Of a DNA stretch of 64,000 bases, positions 54,308 through 63,060 are shown one piece after another. The stretch is from JANXAZ01 sp964504655 (lineage in GTDB: Bacteria; Pseudomonadota; Alphaproteobacteria; Geminicoccales; Geminicoccaceae). Position numbers and translations under genes: made by a program. The stretch covers positions 45,700 to 109,699 of the forward strand of contig CAZDFD010000002.1 in NCBI GenBank assembly GCA_964504655.1, in the 5' to 3' direction. Position 1 is the first letter of the stretch. Every line of letters starts with the position of its first letter. The notes below the pieces were generated by a model. The model was not told where the DNA came from. It saw only the letters and a list, made by a program, of their open reading frames with translations, and made no database searches.

Positions 54308-55470
54308 GGATCGGCCGCGTCGCGCAGTCCGTCGCCCAGGAAGTTGAAGGCCAGCACCACGAGCACGACGGGCACCACCGGGAACAGGAGCCAGGGATAG
54401 AGCGCCACGACGTTGACGTTCTGCGCGTCGTTCAACAGCACACCCCAGCTCACCATCGGCGCGCGCACGCCGAGGCCGAGGAACGACAGGGCCGTCTCGC
54501 CCAGGATCATCCCCGGGATCGACAGCGTGGCGGAGGCGATCAGGTGGCTCATGAAGGACGGCACGAGATGCCGCCCGATGATCCGGGCCGGCCGCGCCCC
54601 CATGAGCCGAGCCGCCTGGGCGAACTCCTCCTCGCGCAGCGACAGGATCTTGGAGCGCACGGCACGTGCCAATCCGGTCCAGTCGATCAGTCCCAGAATG
54701 ATCGTGATCCCGAAATACACCCAAAGTGGATCCCAGGTCACCGGCATCGCCGCCGATAGCGAGAGCCAAAGGGGAATCGTGGGAAAGCTGCGGATGACCT
54801 CGATCAGCCGTTGGATGACATTGTCGATCCAGCCGCCGTAGTAGCCCGAAATGCCGCCGAGGGTGATCCCCAGGAGAAAGCTGACGCTGATCCCGAGCAG
54901 GCCGACGGTGAGCGAGACGCGCGCGCCGTGCAGGGTCCGCGACAGCAGGTCGCGACCGAGCCGGTCGGTGCCGAGCAGGAACAGCGTGCCCCGCTCGGCC
55001 GGGCAGGCGAGGCGGAACTCCGCCGGGATCAGCCCGAGCAGTCGATAGGGCTCGCCGCGACAGAAGAAGCGCAGCGGCTGGATCTTGGTGCGATCGGGAG
55101 CGTACTCGCGCCGCAGGGTCGCGCGGTCCAGTCGGTAGCTGAAAGCGTACACGAACGGACCGACGAACCGCCCCTCGTGGAACAGATGCAGGGCCTGGGG
55201 CGGCGCGTTGATGTAGAGCGGATTGCGGGCGTTCGGACTGTACGGCGCCAGGAACTCCGTAACGAGGGTGCTCAGATAGAGCAGCGCCAGGAACCCGAGG
55301 GAGACCATGGCGAGCTTGTGGCGGCGGAAGCGCCACCACATCAGCTTCCACTGGGAGGCGGTGTAGAACCGTTGCTGGTCCGGCGTGAGCGCCTCGCGCT
55401 CCTCGGGGTCGAACGGCGCCCGGTCGACCCAGTGGTCGGCGGCCGGATCGCGGGTGCGCAGCTCGCTCAT
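54292..55470 (-). CDS. ABC transporter permease, OppC-type
   Basis: A 392-residue inner-membrane permease for peptides or related solutes. Seen: MWWRFRRHKLAMVSLGFLALLYL as first helix, FLLGTDRLGRDLLSRTLHGARVSL, the ATPase-contact EAA-like loop EEEFAQAARLMGARPARIIGRHLVP, and GETALSFLGLGVRAPMVSWG. The insert before GTDRLGRD is larger than in typical DppC, as in a subgroup of OppC-like permeases. ATG 55470 overlaps the partner's stop by 4 bases. No substrate-binding protein or ATPase gene adjoins. Confidence 0.92.
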   Translation of the reverse strand: MSELRTRDPAADHWVDRAPFDPEEREALTPDQQRFYTASQWKLMWWRFRRHKLAMVSLGFLALLYLSTLVTEFLAPYSPNARNPLYINAPPQALHLFHEGRFVGPFVYAFSYRLDRATLRREYAPDRTKIQPLRFFCRGEPYRLLGLIPAEFRLACPAERGTLFLLGTDRLGRDLLSRTLHGARVSLTVGLLGISVSFLLGITLGGISGYYGGWIDNVIQRLIEVIRSFPTIPLWLSLSAAMPVTWDPLWVYFGITIILGLIDWTGLARAVRSKILSLREEEFAQAARLMGARPARIIGRHLVPSFMSHLIASATLSIPGMILGETALSFLGLGVRAPMVSWGVLLNDAQNVNVVALYPWLLFPVVPVVLVVLAFNFLGDGLRDAADPYGGR

Positions 55471-56465
55471 CGGGCCTGCCCGCCACCGAAGCGGATCCGC
55501 GGGTCGAGCCAGGCGAGCAAGAGGTCGGAGACCAGAACGCCCAGGACCACGAGGAACGATTCGAGCATCAGGAACGAGCCGGCCAAGTACATGTCCTGGG
55601 TCTGCAGCGCCCGGACCAGGACCGGTCCGGTGGTCGGCAGCGAGAGGACCACCGACACCAGCGCCGAGCCCGAGATCAGCTCGGGCAAGAGGCTCCCGAT
55701 GTCGGCGATGAACGGGTTGAGCGCCATGCGCAGCGGGTACTTGACGAGGGCGCGGCCGGGCGGACAGCCCTTGGCGCGGGCGGTCACCACGTAGGGCCTC
55801 TGCAGCTCGTCCAGCAGATTGGCCCTGAGCCGGCGGATCATCGCGGCGGTACCCGAGGTGCCGATGATGACCACCGGGATCCACAGATGTTCGAGCACCG
55901 ACACGAACTTGGCAACGCTCATCGGCTGGTCGAGGAACTGCGGATCGACGAGCCCGCCGATCGACGTCCCGAACCAGACGTTGGCGAAGTAGAGCAGCAC
56001 GAGAGCCAAAAGGAAATTGGGCGTGGCGAGACCGAGGAACCCGAGCAGCGTCAGCCCGTGATCGCTCCAGCTGTACTGGTGCGTCGCGCTGTACACGCCG
56101 ATCGGAAAGGCGACCAGCCAGGTGAAGATCACGGTCGCGAAGGAAACTACGAAGGTCAGGAAGATCCGGTCGCCGATCACCTCGCCGACCGGCCGGTCGT
56201 ACTCGAACGACCAGCCGAGATCGCCGTGCAACAGGCCCCAGAGCCAACTCAGATACTGCAGCCACATCGGCTGGTCGAGGCCGTAGAGCGCGCGCAGATG
56301 CTCGATCTTCTCCTGCTGGAGGCTCTCCCCCTGGGCCTGCAGCTCGGCCAGATGCGCCGACAGGAAGTCGCCCGGCGGAAGCTGGATGATGACGAAGGTG
56401 ATGAGGCTGATGGCGAGCAGCGTCGGCACCATGACGAGCACGCGATGGGCCAGGTAGCGGAGCAC
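55467..56465 (-). CDS. ABC transporter permease, OppB-type
   Basis: A 332-residue partner of the OppC-type permease. Seen: MLRYLAHRVLVMVPTLLAISLITFVIIQLPPGD, LGLDQP-like ALYGLDQPMWLQYLSWL, GDLGWSFEYDRPV, and the EAA-like loop ARAKGCPPGRALVKYPLRMAL. Together with the downstream gene it forms a heterodimeric channel; both overlap by ATGA. Binding protein and ATPases must be supplied from outside this window or by another system. Confidence 0.93.
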   Translation of the reverse strand: MLRYLAHRVLVMVPTLLAISLITFVIIQLPPGDFLSAHLAELQAQGESLQQEKIEHLRALYGLDQPMWLQYLSWLWGLLHGDLGWSFEYDRPVGEVIGDRIFLTFVVSFATVIFTWLVAFPIGVYSATHQYSWSDHGLTLLGFLGLATPNFLLALVLLYFANVWFGTSIGGLVDPQFLDQPMSVAKFVSVLEHLWIPVVIIGTSGTAAMIRRLRANLLDELQRPYVVTARAKGCPPGRALVKYPLRMALNPFIADIGSLLPELISGSALVSVVLSLPTTGPVLVRALQTQDMYLAGSFLMLESFLVVLGVLVSDLLLAWLDPRIRFGGGQAR

Positions 56466-56557
56466 GGAGCACGGCCTCCCGAGGTGCCTGCGCCCATCTT
56501 AGCGGCCGCGCCCGTTCCGGGAAGGCGCCGCGCCGCCGCGCCGCGGACCGGCCGGCG

Positions 56558-57883
56558 ATGAGCCCCGGGCGCGCCAACTGGGCGCTCGCCTGGCCGCTGA
56601 TCCTCTCGAACCTGTCGGTCCCGCTGCTCGGCCTCGTCGACCTGGCGGTGATCGGGCGGGTCGGAAGCACGGCCGACCTCGCCGCCGTCGGTCTCGGCAC
56701 GAGCATCGTCGGCGCGCTCTACTTTCTTTTGGGCTTCCTCCGGACCGGGACGGCCGCGCTCGCGGCGCAGGCGCTCGGCGCCGGCGACACGGTCGAGGCC
56801 AAGGCGGTGCTCGTGCGCGGCCTGCTCGGCGCCGCCCTGGCCGGCACCCTGCTCGCCGCGGCCTCGCCGATCCTGCTCGCCGCGGCCGGAGCGGTACTCC
56901 GCCCCGATCCGGCGGTGGCCGAAGGGCTCGGCGCCTACGTGACGATCCGCCTGCTCGGGGCGCCGGCGGCGCTCCTGGGCTTCGTCGGCCTCGGCTGGTG
57001 CCTGGGCCTGCAGGATGCTCGCCGGCCGCTCGCACTGACGCTCGTGGCCAACCTCGTCAACGCCGCCCTGACGCTCGCCCTGGTCGCCGGACTGCGCACC
57101 GGCGTCGCCGGTGCCGCGGCCGCCACCGTCCTGGCCGAGGGTGCCGCGGCCGGGCTCCTGGCACCCGTCCTCCGGCCGCACTGGCGGCGGCTCGCCGGCG
57201 CACCGCCGGACCGTGCCCGCGTCCTGGCGCCGCGCCCGCTGCTGCGGCTGCTCGCGATCAACCGCGACCTGTTCCTGCGCAGCCTCTTCCTCGAGACGGC
57301 CTTCCTCGTGCTCGCCGCCGCCAGCACCCGGCAGGGGCAGGTGGTGCTGGCGGCCAACAGCGTGCTCAAGACATTCTTCACCTTTTCGGCGTACGGTCTC
57401 GACGGGTTCGCGCACGCCACCGAGGCGCTCGTCGGCAGGGCCGTCGGCGCCGGTGACGCTGCGACCGTGCGCGCCGCGGTCGGTGCCGGGTTGCGCAACG
57501 GCGCGGCCGTCGCCGTGGCGGCGAGCTTCGGCTTCTGGCTGCTGGGGGACGGGCTCGTGCGGCTGGTCACCGATCTCGAGGAGGTGCGTGCGGTGGCGCT
57601 CGACCATCTGGCCTTGGCCGCGGCCCTGCCGCTGGTCTCGGTCTGGGCCTTCCTTCTGGACGGCGTGTTCTTCGGTGCCGCCCGGGCGGTCGAGCTGCGC
57701 AACGCCATGGCGCTCTCGCTGGTCCTGTTCCTGGCCCTTCTGGGAGCCCTCCAGCCGGCCCTCGGCAACACCGGCCTGTGGCTCGCCTTCCTGGGCTTCC
57801 TCCTGGCCCGGGGCGCCACGCTCGGGGCCGCCTACCGCCGGCTCGGACCGGCCGGCCTCGCGGCCGGAGCGGCACGGCCTTGA
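56558..57883 (+). CDS. MATE-family exporter (DinF-like)
   Basis: A 441-residue multidrug/toxin exporter with 12 hydrophobic segments in two repeats. Seen: WPLILSNLSVPLLGLVDLAVIGRVGSTADLAAVGLG at the first two helices, TGTAALAAQALGAGD, and LLAINRDLFLRSLFLETAFLVLAAASTRQG at the start of repeat two. This pattern is the DinF branch of the MOP superfamily. ATG 56558. Ion coupling and substrate are unknown. Confidence 0.92.
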   Translation: MSPGRANWALAWPLILSNLSVPLLGLVDLAVIGRVGSTADLAAVGLGTSIVGALYFLLGFLRTGTAALAAQALGAGDTVEAKAVLVRGLLGAALAGTLLAAASPILLAAAGAVLRPDPAVAEGLGAYVTIRLLGAPAALLGFVGLGWCLGLQDARRPLALTLVANLVNAALTLALVAGLRTGVAGAAAATVLAEGAAAGLLAPVLRPHWRRLAGAPPDRARVLAPRPLLRLLAINRDLFLRSLFLETAFLVLAAASTRQGQVVLAANSVLKTFFTFSAYGLDGFAHATEALVGRAVGAGDAATVRAAVGAGLRNGAAVAVAASFGFWLLGDGLVRLVTDLEEVRAVALDHLALAAALPLVSVWAFLLDGVFFGAARAVELRNAMALSLVLFLALLGALQPALGNTGLWLAFLGFLLARGATLGAAYRRLGPAGLAAGAARP

Positions 57884-58010
57884 TCCACCACGGCCCCTGC
57901 CCACATCGAGGCGCGGCGGGTGCCGTCCGGGCCCGCTGCGCGCCGAGGGCTCTCCGCGCCGTCCAAGGGAGACGCGGAGCCGGCCCGTCGCTCAGGAGAG
58001 GACAGTGAGC

Positions 58011-58454
58011 ATGCGCACCCTCGATCTCTCGCCCCTGTTCCGCTCGACCATCGGGTTCGAACGGCTCGACAAGCTGTTCGACGCGGCGCTGCGCGAGGCC
58101 CAGCGCGACACCTCCTATCCACCCTACAACATCGTCAAGCAGGCGGCCGACCAGTACCGGATCACGATGGCCGTGGCCGGCTTCGGCGAGGAGGACCTCG
58201 ACATCACGGTGCACGACAACCTGCTCACCGTGAAAGGCCAGATCCGCGAGCCCGAGAAGGACGTCGAGTACCTCCATCGCGGGATCGCCCAGCGGGCCTT
58301 CGAGCACCGCTTCCAGCTCGCCGACCATGTCCGCGTGGTCGGTGCGAGCCTCAAGAAGGGCCTGCTCGACATCCGCCTCGAGCGGGTCGTCCCGGACGCG
58401 GCGCGGCCGCGCAAGATCGCGATCGGCGCCGGCGACGGCGGCGTCGCGGCCTGA
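58011..58454 (+). CDS. Small heat shock protein Hsp20 (IbpA-type)
   Basis: A 147-residue alpha-crystallin-domain chaperone that holds unfolded proteins. Seen: TLDLSPLFRSTIGFERLDKLFD, PPYNIVK, MAVAGFGEEDLDITVHDNLLTVKGQ and the GLLDIRLERVVPD IxI-type end. ATG 58011 is used; a GTG six bases upstream (58005) is nearer the AGGAG at 57994-57998 and is possible. Followed after 9 bases by the amidotransferase gene. Confidence 0.93.
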   Translation: MRTLDLSPLFRSTIGFERLDKLFDAALREAQRDTSYPPYNIVKQAADQYRITMAVAGFGEEDLDITVHDNLLTVKGQIREPEKDVEYLHRGIAQRAFEHRFQLADHVRVVGASLKKGLLDIRLERVVPDAARPRKIAIGAGDGGVAA

Positions 58455-58463
58455 GGCGCGCCC

Positions 58464-59300
58464 GTGGACCTCGCGCGCGGGCGGGCGGCCGCGGAGGCGA
58501 CCGGGGAACGGCGACCGGACCCTGCTGAGGTGCCGGACGATCCGCCGGTGATCGGCGTGTCCGCCTGCCTCAAGATGGGCGAGCACGCCCCGTTCCATTC
58601 GGTGATCGACCGCTATGTCGAGGCGGTGCGGGTCGGCGCCGGGGCCCTGCCGGTCATCCTCCCGGCGCTCGGCACGGCCGCCGCGCTCGACGCGCTGCTC
58701 GCCCGGCTCGACGGGGTGCTCCTCACGGGCAGCCCCTCCAACGTCTGCCCGAGCCATTATGGCGGGCCGGCGCCCCGCGCGGGCAACCTCGCCGACCCGC
58801 GCCGCGACGCCACCACCCTGCCCCTGATCCGCCGCGCGCTCGCGCTGGGTGTGCCGCTCCTGGCGATCTGCCGCGGCATCCAGGAGCTCAACGTGGCACT
58901 CGGCGGCTCGCTCCACCAGCACCTGCACGAGGTGCCGGGGCGCGCCGACCACCGCTCCGACAAGAGCCGCCCCTACGCCGACCGCTACGCCCCGCGCCAG
59001 GAGGTCCGGCTGCAGCCGGGTGGCGTGCTCGGGGCGGTGCTCGGCGGGACCGAGGTGCTGCTCGTCAACTCGCTGCACGCCCAGGGCATCGATCGGTTGG
59101 CCAGCGGCCTGCGGGTCGAGGCGGTCGCGCCCGACGGGACGATCGAGGCCGTGAGCGTGGTCGGGGCCGCCGCCTTCGCGCTCGGCGTGCAGTGGCATCC
59201 GGAGTGGAACGTCTCCCAGGATCCGATCTCGCGCCGCCTGTTCGCGGCGTTCGGGGCGGCGGCCCGCACCCGCCAGCTCGGGCGGGCCCGGGTCGCCTGA
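58464..59300 (+). CDS. Class I glutamine amidotransferase-type hydrolase (PuuD family)
   Basis: A 278-residue gamma-glutamyl-gamma-aminobutyrate hydrolase-like protein. Seen: IGVSACLKMGEHAPFHSV, GVLLTGSPSNVCPSHYGG, nucleophile Cys in AICRGIQELNVALGGSLHQHL (about residue 135), and the His-Glu pair in GVQWHPEWN. All three catalytic residues are present. Starts at a GTG (58464); a start nearer VIGVSA would also fit. In PuuD-type pathways it releases GABA from gamma-Glu-GABA, but no other puu genes are here. Confidence 0.88.
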   Translation: MDLARGRAAAEATGERRPDPAEVPDDPPVIGVSACLKMGEHAPFHSVIDRYVEAVRVGAGALPVILPALGTAAALDALLARLDGVLLTGSPSNVCPSHYGGPAPRAGNLADPRRDATTLPLIRRALALGVPLLAICRGIQELNVALGGSLHQHLHEVPGRADHRSDKSRPYADRYAPRQEVRLQPGGVLGAVLGGTEVLLVNSLHAQGIDRLASGLRVEAVAPDGTIEAVSVVGAAAFALGVQWHPEWNVSQDPISRRLFAAFGAAARTRQLGRARVA

Positions 59301-59352
59301 CGGCACGGGAAGGCGCCCGGATTTTTCCCTCGCCGCCGCCCCCGCATTGACC

Positions 59353-59358
59353 TATACT
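59353..59358 (+). promoter_or_regulatory. Possible -10 element of the RRM gene
   Basis: TATACT at 59353-59358 in the 287-base spacer upstream of the RRM gene. A good -35 at the right distance is not seen. If used, the leader would be over 200 bases, as in cold-shock mRNAs. The rest of the spacer holds no gene that I can support. Confidence 0.35.
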
Positions 59359-59587
59359 CGGGCCGGAAGCTGGAGCCCGCAGAGGATCGACACGTCTCCT
59401 TCCACCTCCTCCCTGCATCGAGCGTCGGCGTGATGGCCTGCTTGGGTCCGGTGCGCGAGTCGTCTTCGCTCATCGTCGAGGTTCGTCGTCACTACGGTCC
59501 CAGGGAAATCGTGGATCGTTTGGATCGGATCGTTCCGAGTCGGGCTTCGAATCTTCCATAGTCGTCAACGTGCCCTGGACCCAGTCG

Positions 59588-60064
59588 ATGTCACGCAAGC
59601 TGTTCGTTGCAAACTTCCCCTTCACCACGACCGTGGAGCAGCTGACCACTCTGTTCAGCACCCACGGCGAGGTCGTCTACGCCAAGATCGCGACCGATCG
59701 GGAGACCGGCAAGTCGCGTGGCTTCGGCTTCATCGAGATGGGCACGCCCGAGCAGGCGGAGGCCGCGATCCGCGAGCTCGATGGCTATCAGATGAACGGC
59801 CGCAGCATCGCCGTCCGTCTGGCCGAGGAGCGCGGCGGTCCGGGCGGCCCGGGCGGGGGCCCGCGCGGGCCTCGCGGGCCGCGTCCGGGTGGCGGCGGCT
59901 TCGGTGGTGGCGGTGGTGGCCCCTACGGCGGTGCCCCGCGTGGTGGCTTCGGCGATCGCGGCGGCGACCGGCCCGGCGGTGGCTTCGGTGGGCCGCGTGG
60001 CCCGCGCGGTCCGCGGCCGGGCGGCGGTGGCTTCGGCGGGCCGCGTGGCGGGGGCGATTACTGA
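59588..60064 (+). CDS. RRM RNA-binding protein with glycine-rich tail
   Basis: A 158-residue protein from ATG 59588 (a GTG at 59570 in the same frame is the alternative). Residues 1-~78 form an RRM with RNP2 KLFVANF and RNP1 KSRGFGFIEM. The remainder is almost only Gly, Arg, Pro and Phe with repeats of RGPRGPRPGGGGFGG, a low-complexity RGG-like region expected to be disordered and to bind RNA. Similar bacterial proteins are often cold-inducible. Upstream is a 287-base spacer with a long predicted leader. Converges on the enolase-superfamily gene. Confidence 0.93.
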   Translation: MSRKLFVANFPFTTTVEQLTTLFSTHGEVVYAKIATDRETGKSRGFGFIEMGTPEQAEAAIRELDGYQMNGRSIAVRLAEERGGPGGPGGGPRGPRGPRPGGGGFGGGGGGPYGGAPRGGFGDRGGDRPGGGFGGPRGPRGPRPGGGGFGGPRGGGDY

Positions 60065-60077
60065 GCAGGCGCGCGGA

Positions 60078-60100
60078 GAGGGCGGCGGATGGCCGCCCTC
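60078..60100. terminator. Hairpin between convergent RRM and enolase-superfamily genes
   Basis: 9-bp perfect stem (GAGGGCGGC with GCCGCCCTC) around a GGATG loop, in the 42-base gap between two convergent stops. A shared terminator is likely; there is no clear T-run. Confidence 0.5.
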
Positions 60101-60106
60101 CTCGTC

Positions 60107-61210
60107 TCAGCGCACGACCAGGACCGGCTCGCCGAGAGCCGTCTCGTCGACCGTGACGCCGAGGCCCGGACCGGCGGGCGCCCTGAGGACGCCCGACTGG
60201 CGCCGCGGCGCGTCGAAGGCGATCGATCTGCCGACATAGGAGTTGAAATCGGTCGCGGAGAAGCGCAGCGCCATGGGTGTGGCCTGGGCCAAGTGCGCGA
60301 TCGCCGCCGTGACGAGGTCGCCACCCCAGCTGTCCTCGATGGTCACGGCGATCCCGAGCTCGGTGCAGAGGTCGCGCACGAGGCGGGTCGGCCCGAGGCC
60401 ACCGAGCTTCGAGAGCTTGAGGTTGACGACGTCCGCGGCACCCAAGCTCCAGGCCCGCAGCAGCGCCGGCACGCTGTCGATCACCTCGTCGAGCACGAAG
60501 GGATGGTCGGTGGCGCGCCGGACCACGAGGCACTCCTCGAGCGTCGAGCAGGGCTGCTCGATGTAGACGTCGAGGTCGCGGATCGCGCGCACCACGCGGA
60601 GCGCCTCGTGGGGCAGCCAGCCGGTGTTCGCGTCGGCCACCAGCGTCTCGCCCCGGTCGAGCACGGCGCGCACCGCCGCGATGCGCTCGATGTCGAGGTC
60701 CGGGTCGCCGCCCACCTTGAGCTGGAAGCGGCGATAGGCCTGCTCACGATGCGCCGCCACCCGCGCGGCCATCGCTTCGGGGGTGTCCTGGGTGATCGCC
60801 CGGTAGAGCTCGACCGGCTCGGCGGTGCGGCCGCCGAGCAGCTCGACGAGTGGCAGCCCGGCCGCCTTGCCCAGGATGTCGTGGCAGGCCATGTCGACCG
60901 CCGAGCGGACATAGGGGTGGCCCTTGAGGGCCGCCGCCATGCGCTCGTGCAGGCGGCCGATCGATCGCGGATCCTGGCCGAGCAGCGCCGGGCCGAGCTC
61001 GGCCAGCGCGGTCCGCGCGCCGGCCGCCGAGGCGGGCAGGTAGGCCGGCCCGAGCGGGCAGACCTCGCCCATCCCGAGATGGCCGTCGTCGGTGGCGATC
61101 GCCACGACGGTGCTGTCCAGACGCTCGACGCCGCGCCCGTCCGACCAGGCGTAGCGGCCCTCGAGCAGCGGCAGATCGACCGCGAACACGCGGATCTCGC
61201 GGATGCGCAC
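60107..61210 (-). CDS. Mandelate racemase/muconate lactonizing-type enolase-superfamily enzyme
   Basis: A 367-residue TIM-barrel enzyme. Seen: VDLPLLEGRYAWSDGR, first metal Asp in VADANTGWL, Glu in DVYIEQPCSTLEE, FVLDEVIDS with the third acidic ligand, and the second catalytic Lys in NLKLSKLGGLGPTR. The first Lys motif (KxK in many relatives) reads FQLKVG, so one of the two Lys is Gln. This lies near cis-3-hydroxyproline dehydratase and hydroxyproline-betaine epimerase branches, but assignment is uncertain. Convergent with the RRM gene; divergent from hrcA. Confidence 0.9.
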   Translation of the reverse strand: MRIREIRVFAVDLPLLEGRYAWSDGRGVERLDSTVVAIATDDGHLGMGEVCPLGPAYLPASAAGARTALAELGPALLGQDPRSIGRLHERMAAALKGHPYVRSAVDMACHDILGKAAGLPLVELLGGRTAEPVELYRAITQDTPEAMAARVAAHREQAYRRFQLKVGGDPDLDIERIAAVRAVLDRGETLVADANTGWLPHEALRVVRAIRDLDVYIEQPCSTLEECLVVRRATDHPFVLDEVIDSVPALLRAWSLGAADVVNLKLSKLGGLGPTRLVRDLCTELGIAVTIEDSWGGDLVTAAIAHLAQATPMALRFSATDFNSYVGRSIAFDAPRRQSGVLRAPAGPGLGVTVDETALGEPVLVVR

Positions 61211-61255
61211 CCTGGCTCACTCCGGAACGCGGCCGGGCCGCCGGCCGGACCCGCG

Positions 61256-61284
61256 TTGACCGCGCCCCCCCGCCTCCCTACATA
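61256..61284 (+). promoter_or_regulatory. Promoter of hrcA-grpE
   Basis: TTGACC at 61256-61261 and TACATA at 61279-61284 with an ideal 17-base spacer, 36 bases upstream of ATG 61321. No CIRCE operator (TTAGCACTC-N9-GAGTGCTAA) is visible nearby, so HrcA probably does not repress its own gene here. Confidence 0.65.
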
Positions 61285-61320
61285 GCGTCGGCCTGCGGAC
61301 CGCGCACCCACCGAGACCGC

Positions 61321-62394
61321 ATGATCGTCGACCTCAATGCACGATCGCGGGAGATCTTCCGCCGGATCGTGGACGCCTATGTCGAGACGGGCGAGCCCGT
61401 CGGCTCGCGCACGCTGTCGCGCCGGCTCGACGAGCATCTGAGCCCCGCCACGATCCGCAACGTGATGGCCGACCTCGAGGAGGCCGGCCTCCTGTTCGCG
61501 CCGCACACCTCGGCCGGGCGGCTGCCGACCGAGGCCGGGCTGCGGCTCTATGTCGACGGCCTGCTCGAATCGGCGCCATTGCCGGACGACCAGCGCCGGG
61601 CGATCGAGAGCCGGCTCGCGGGCTCGGGGCGGAGCGTCGAGGCGGTGCTGCGGGAGGCCTCGGAGACCCTCTCCGAGCTCTCCCGCTGCGCCGGGCTGGT
61701 CGCCTCGCCGGCCGGCGAGCGGCCGTTCAAGCATGTCGAGTTCGTGCCGCTCTCGCCCGGCCGGGCGCTGGTCATCCTGGTGGCCGAGAACGGGCTCGTC
61801 GAGAACCGCGTCATCGAGCTGCCGGTAGGCCTGCCGGCCTCGCTGCTGGTCGAGGCGGGCAACTATCTGACCACCCGGCTCGCCGGCCGCAGCTTCGAGG
61901 AGGCCTGCCGGGTCATCCGTGTCGAGATCGAGGAGCGCCGCACCCAGCTCGACGAGCTGACGCAGCGCCTCGTGGCGACCGGCCTCGCGACCTGGGCCGA
62001 GGACATCCAGCGCGAGGGCGGGATCCTGCTCGTGCGCGGCCAGGCGCACCTGTTGGACGACGTCACCAACCTCGTCGAGCTCGAGCGGGTCCGCGCGCTG
62101 TTCGAGATGATCGAGGCCAAGAAGAACGTGCTGCGGCTGGTCGAGGCGACCCAGCGTGCCGGCGGGGTGCAGATTTTCATCGGCCGCGAGAACGAGCTGT
62201 TCGGCCTGTCGGGATGCTCGACCATCGTCGCCCCGTACCGTGCCGGCGACGGCCGGCGGTCGACGGTGGTCGGCGCGATCGGCGTGATCGGCCCGACCCG
62301 CCTCGACTATGCGCGCGTGATTCCGGTCGTCGACTACACCGCGCGCGTCGTGAGCCGCATGTTGGGCACACCGGAGAGCGAGCCCGAGCGATGA
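61321..62394 (+). CDS. hrcA: Heat-inducible transcription repressor HrcA
   Basis: A 357-residue winged-helix repressor that binds CIRCE elements and is refolded by GroEL. Seen: HTH-like SRTLSRRLDEHLSPATIRNVMADLEEAGLL near the N-terminus, PHTSAGRLPTEAGLRLYVDGLL, and a C-terminal IGRENEL ... GVIGPTRLDYARVIPVVDYTARVVSRML. Full length. It ends in ATGA overlapping grpE, so both are coupled, but neither dnaK nor dnaJ follows in this window. Confidence 0.96.
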   Translation: MIVDLNARSREIFRRIVDAYVETGEPVGSRTLSRRLDEHLSPATIRNVMADLEEAGLLFAPHTSAGRLPTEAGLRLYVDGLLESAPLPDDQRRAIESRLAGSGRSVEAVLREASETLSELSRCAGLVASPAGERPFKHVEFVPLSPGRALVILVAENGLVENRVIELPVGLPASLLVEAGNYLTTRLAGRSFEEACRVIRVEIEERRTQLDELTQRLVATGLATWAEDIQREGGILLVRGQAHLLDDVTNLVELERVRALFEMIEAKKNVLRLVEATQRAGGVQIFIGRENELFGLSGCSTIVAPYRAGDGRRSTVVGAIGVIGPTRLDYARVIPVVDYTARVVSRMLGTPESEPER

Positions 62395-62996
62395 GCCAGG
62401 ACACCGATCGGATGCGCGAGCCGGCCGAGCCGGCCGAGGCCACCCCCTCCGGGCCGGCCGCCGACGCGGCCACGGCGGAGGCGGCCGCGGCGGCCGAGAT
62501 CGCCGCCCTGAACGACCGGCTGATGCGGGCGCTGGCCGAGGCCGAGAACGTCCGTCGCCAGAAGGACCGCGAGGTCGAGGAGGCGCGCAAGTACGCGATC
62601 ACCGGATTCGCGCGCGGCCTCCTCGAGGTGGCGGACAATCTGCGCCGTGCCCTCGCGGCCGTGCCGGCCGGCGCCGAGGCCGGAGATCCGCTCCTGCAGA
62701 CGCTGGTCCAGGGCGTGCAGCTGACCGAGCGCTCGCTGCTCGCCCAGTTCGACAAGCACAAGCTGCGCAAGGTGCAGCCCGAGCGCGGCGACCGCTTCGA
62801 CCCGAGCCTCCACCAGGCGATGTTCGAGGTGCCGACCGCCGAGCTCGCGCCCGGCTCGGTTGCCGAGGTCCTGCAGCCCGGCTATGTGCTGGCCGACCGG
62901 CTGCTGCGCCCGGCCCTGGTCGGCGTGGCCAAGCCGGTCGCCACGGCCGAGACGCCCGTGGGTGGGTCCGGGGCCGTGGTCGACACCAAGGTCTGA
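62391..62996 (+). CDS. grpE: Nucleotide exchange factor GrpE
   Basis: A 201-residue DnaK co-chaperone that stimulates ADP release. The N-terminus is acidic and Ala-rich, followed by the long dimerisation helix (LNDRLMRALAEAENVRRQKDREVEEARKYA), EVADNLRRAL, and the C-terminal beta domain with QPERGDRFDPSLHQAMFEVP and VLQPGYVLADRLLRPALVGV. ATG 62391 overlaps the hrcA stop. Confidence 0.95.
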   Translation: MSQDTDRMREPAEPAEATPSGPAADAATAEAAAAAEIAALNDRLMRALAEAENVRRQKDREVEEARKYAITGFARGLLEVADNLRRALAAVPAGAEAGDPLLQTLVQGVQLTERSLLAQFDKHKLRKVQPERGDRFDPSLHQAMFEVPTAELAPGSVAEVLQPGYVLADRLLRPALVGVAKPVATAETPVGGSGAVVDTKV

Positions 62997-63060
62997 GAGG
63001 TCGGCGGGGAGGGGCGGCGCGGGTCGCAGGCGGCGCGCCGGAGGCCTCGAGGGAGCTTCG

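Noticed and set aside
51893..55486. 1197-residue minus-strand frame
   Set aside because: Antisense to the GT41 gene and out of frame with the permease genes.
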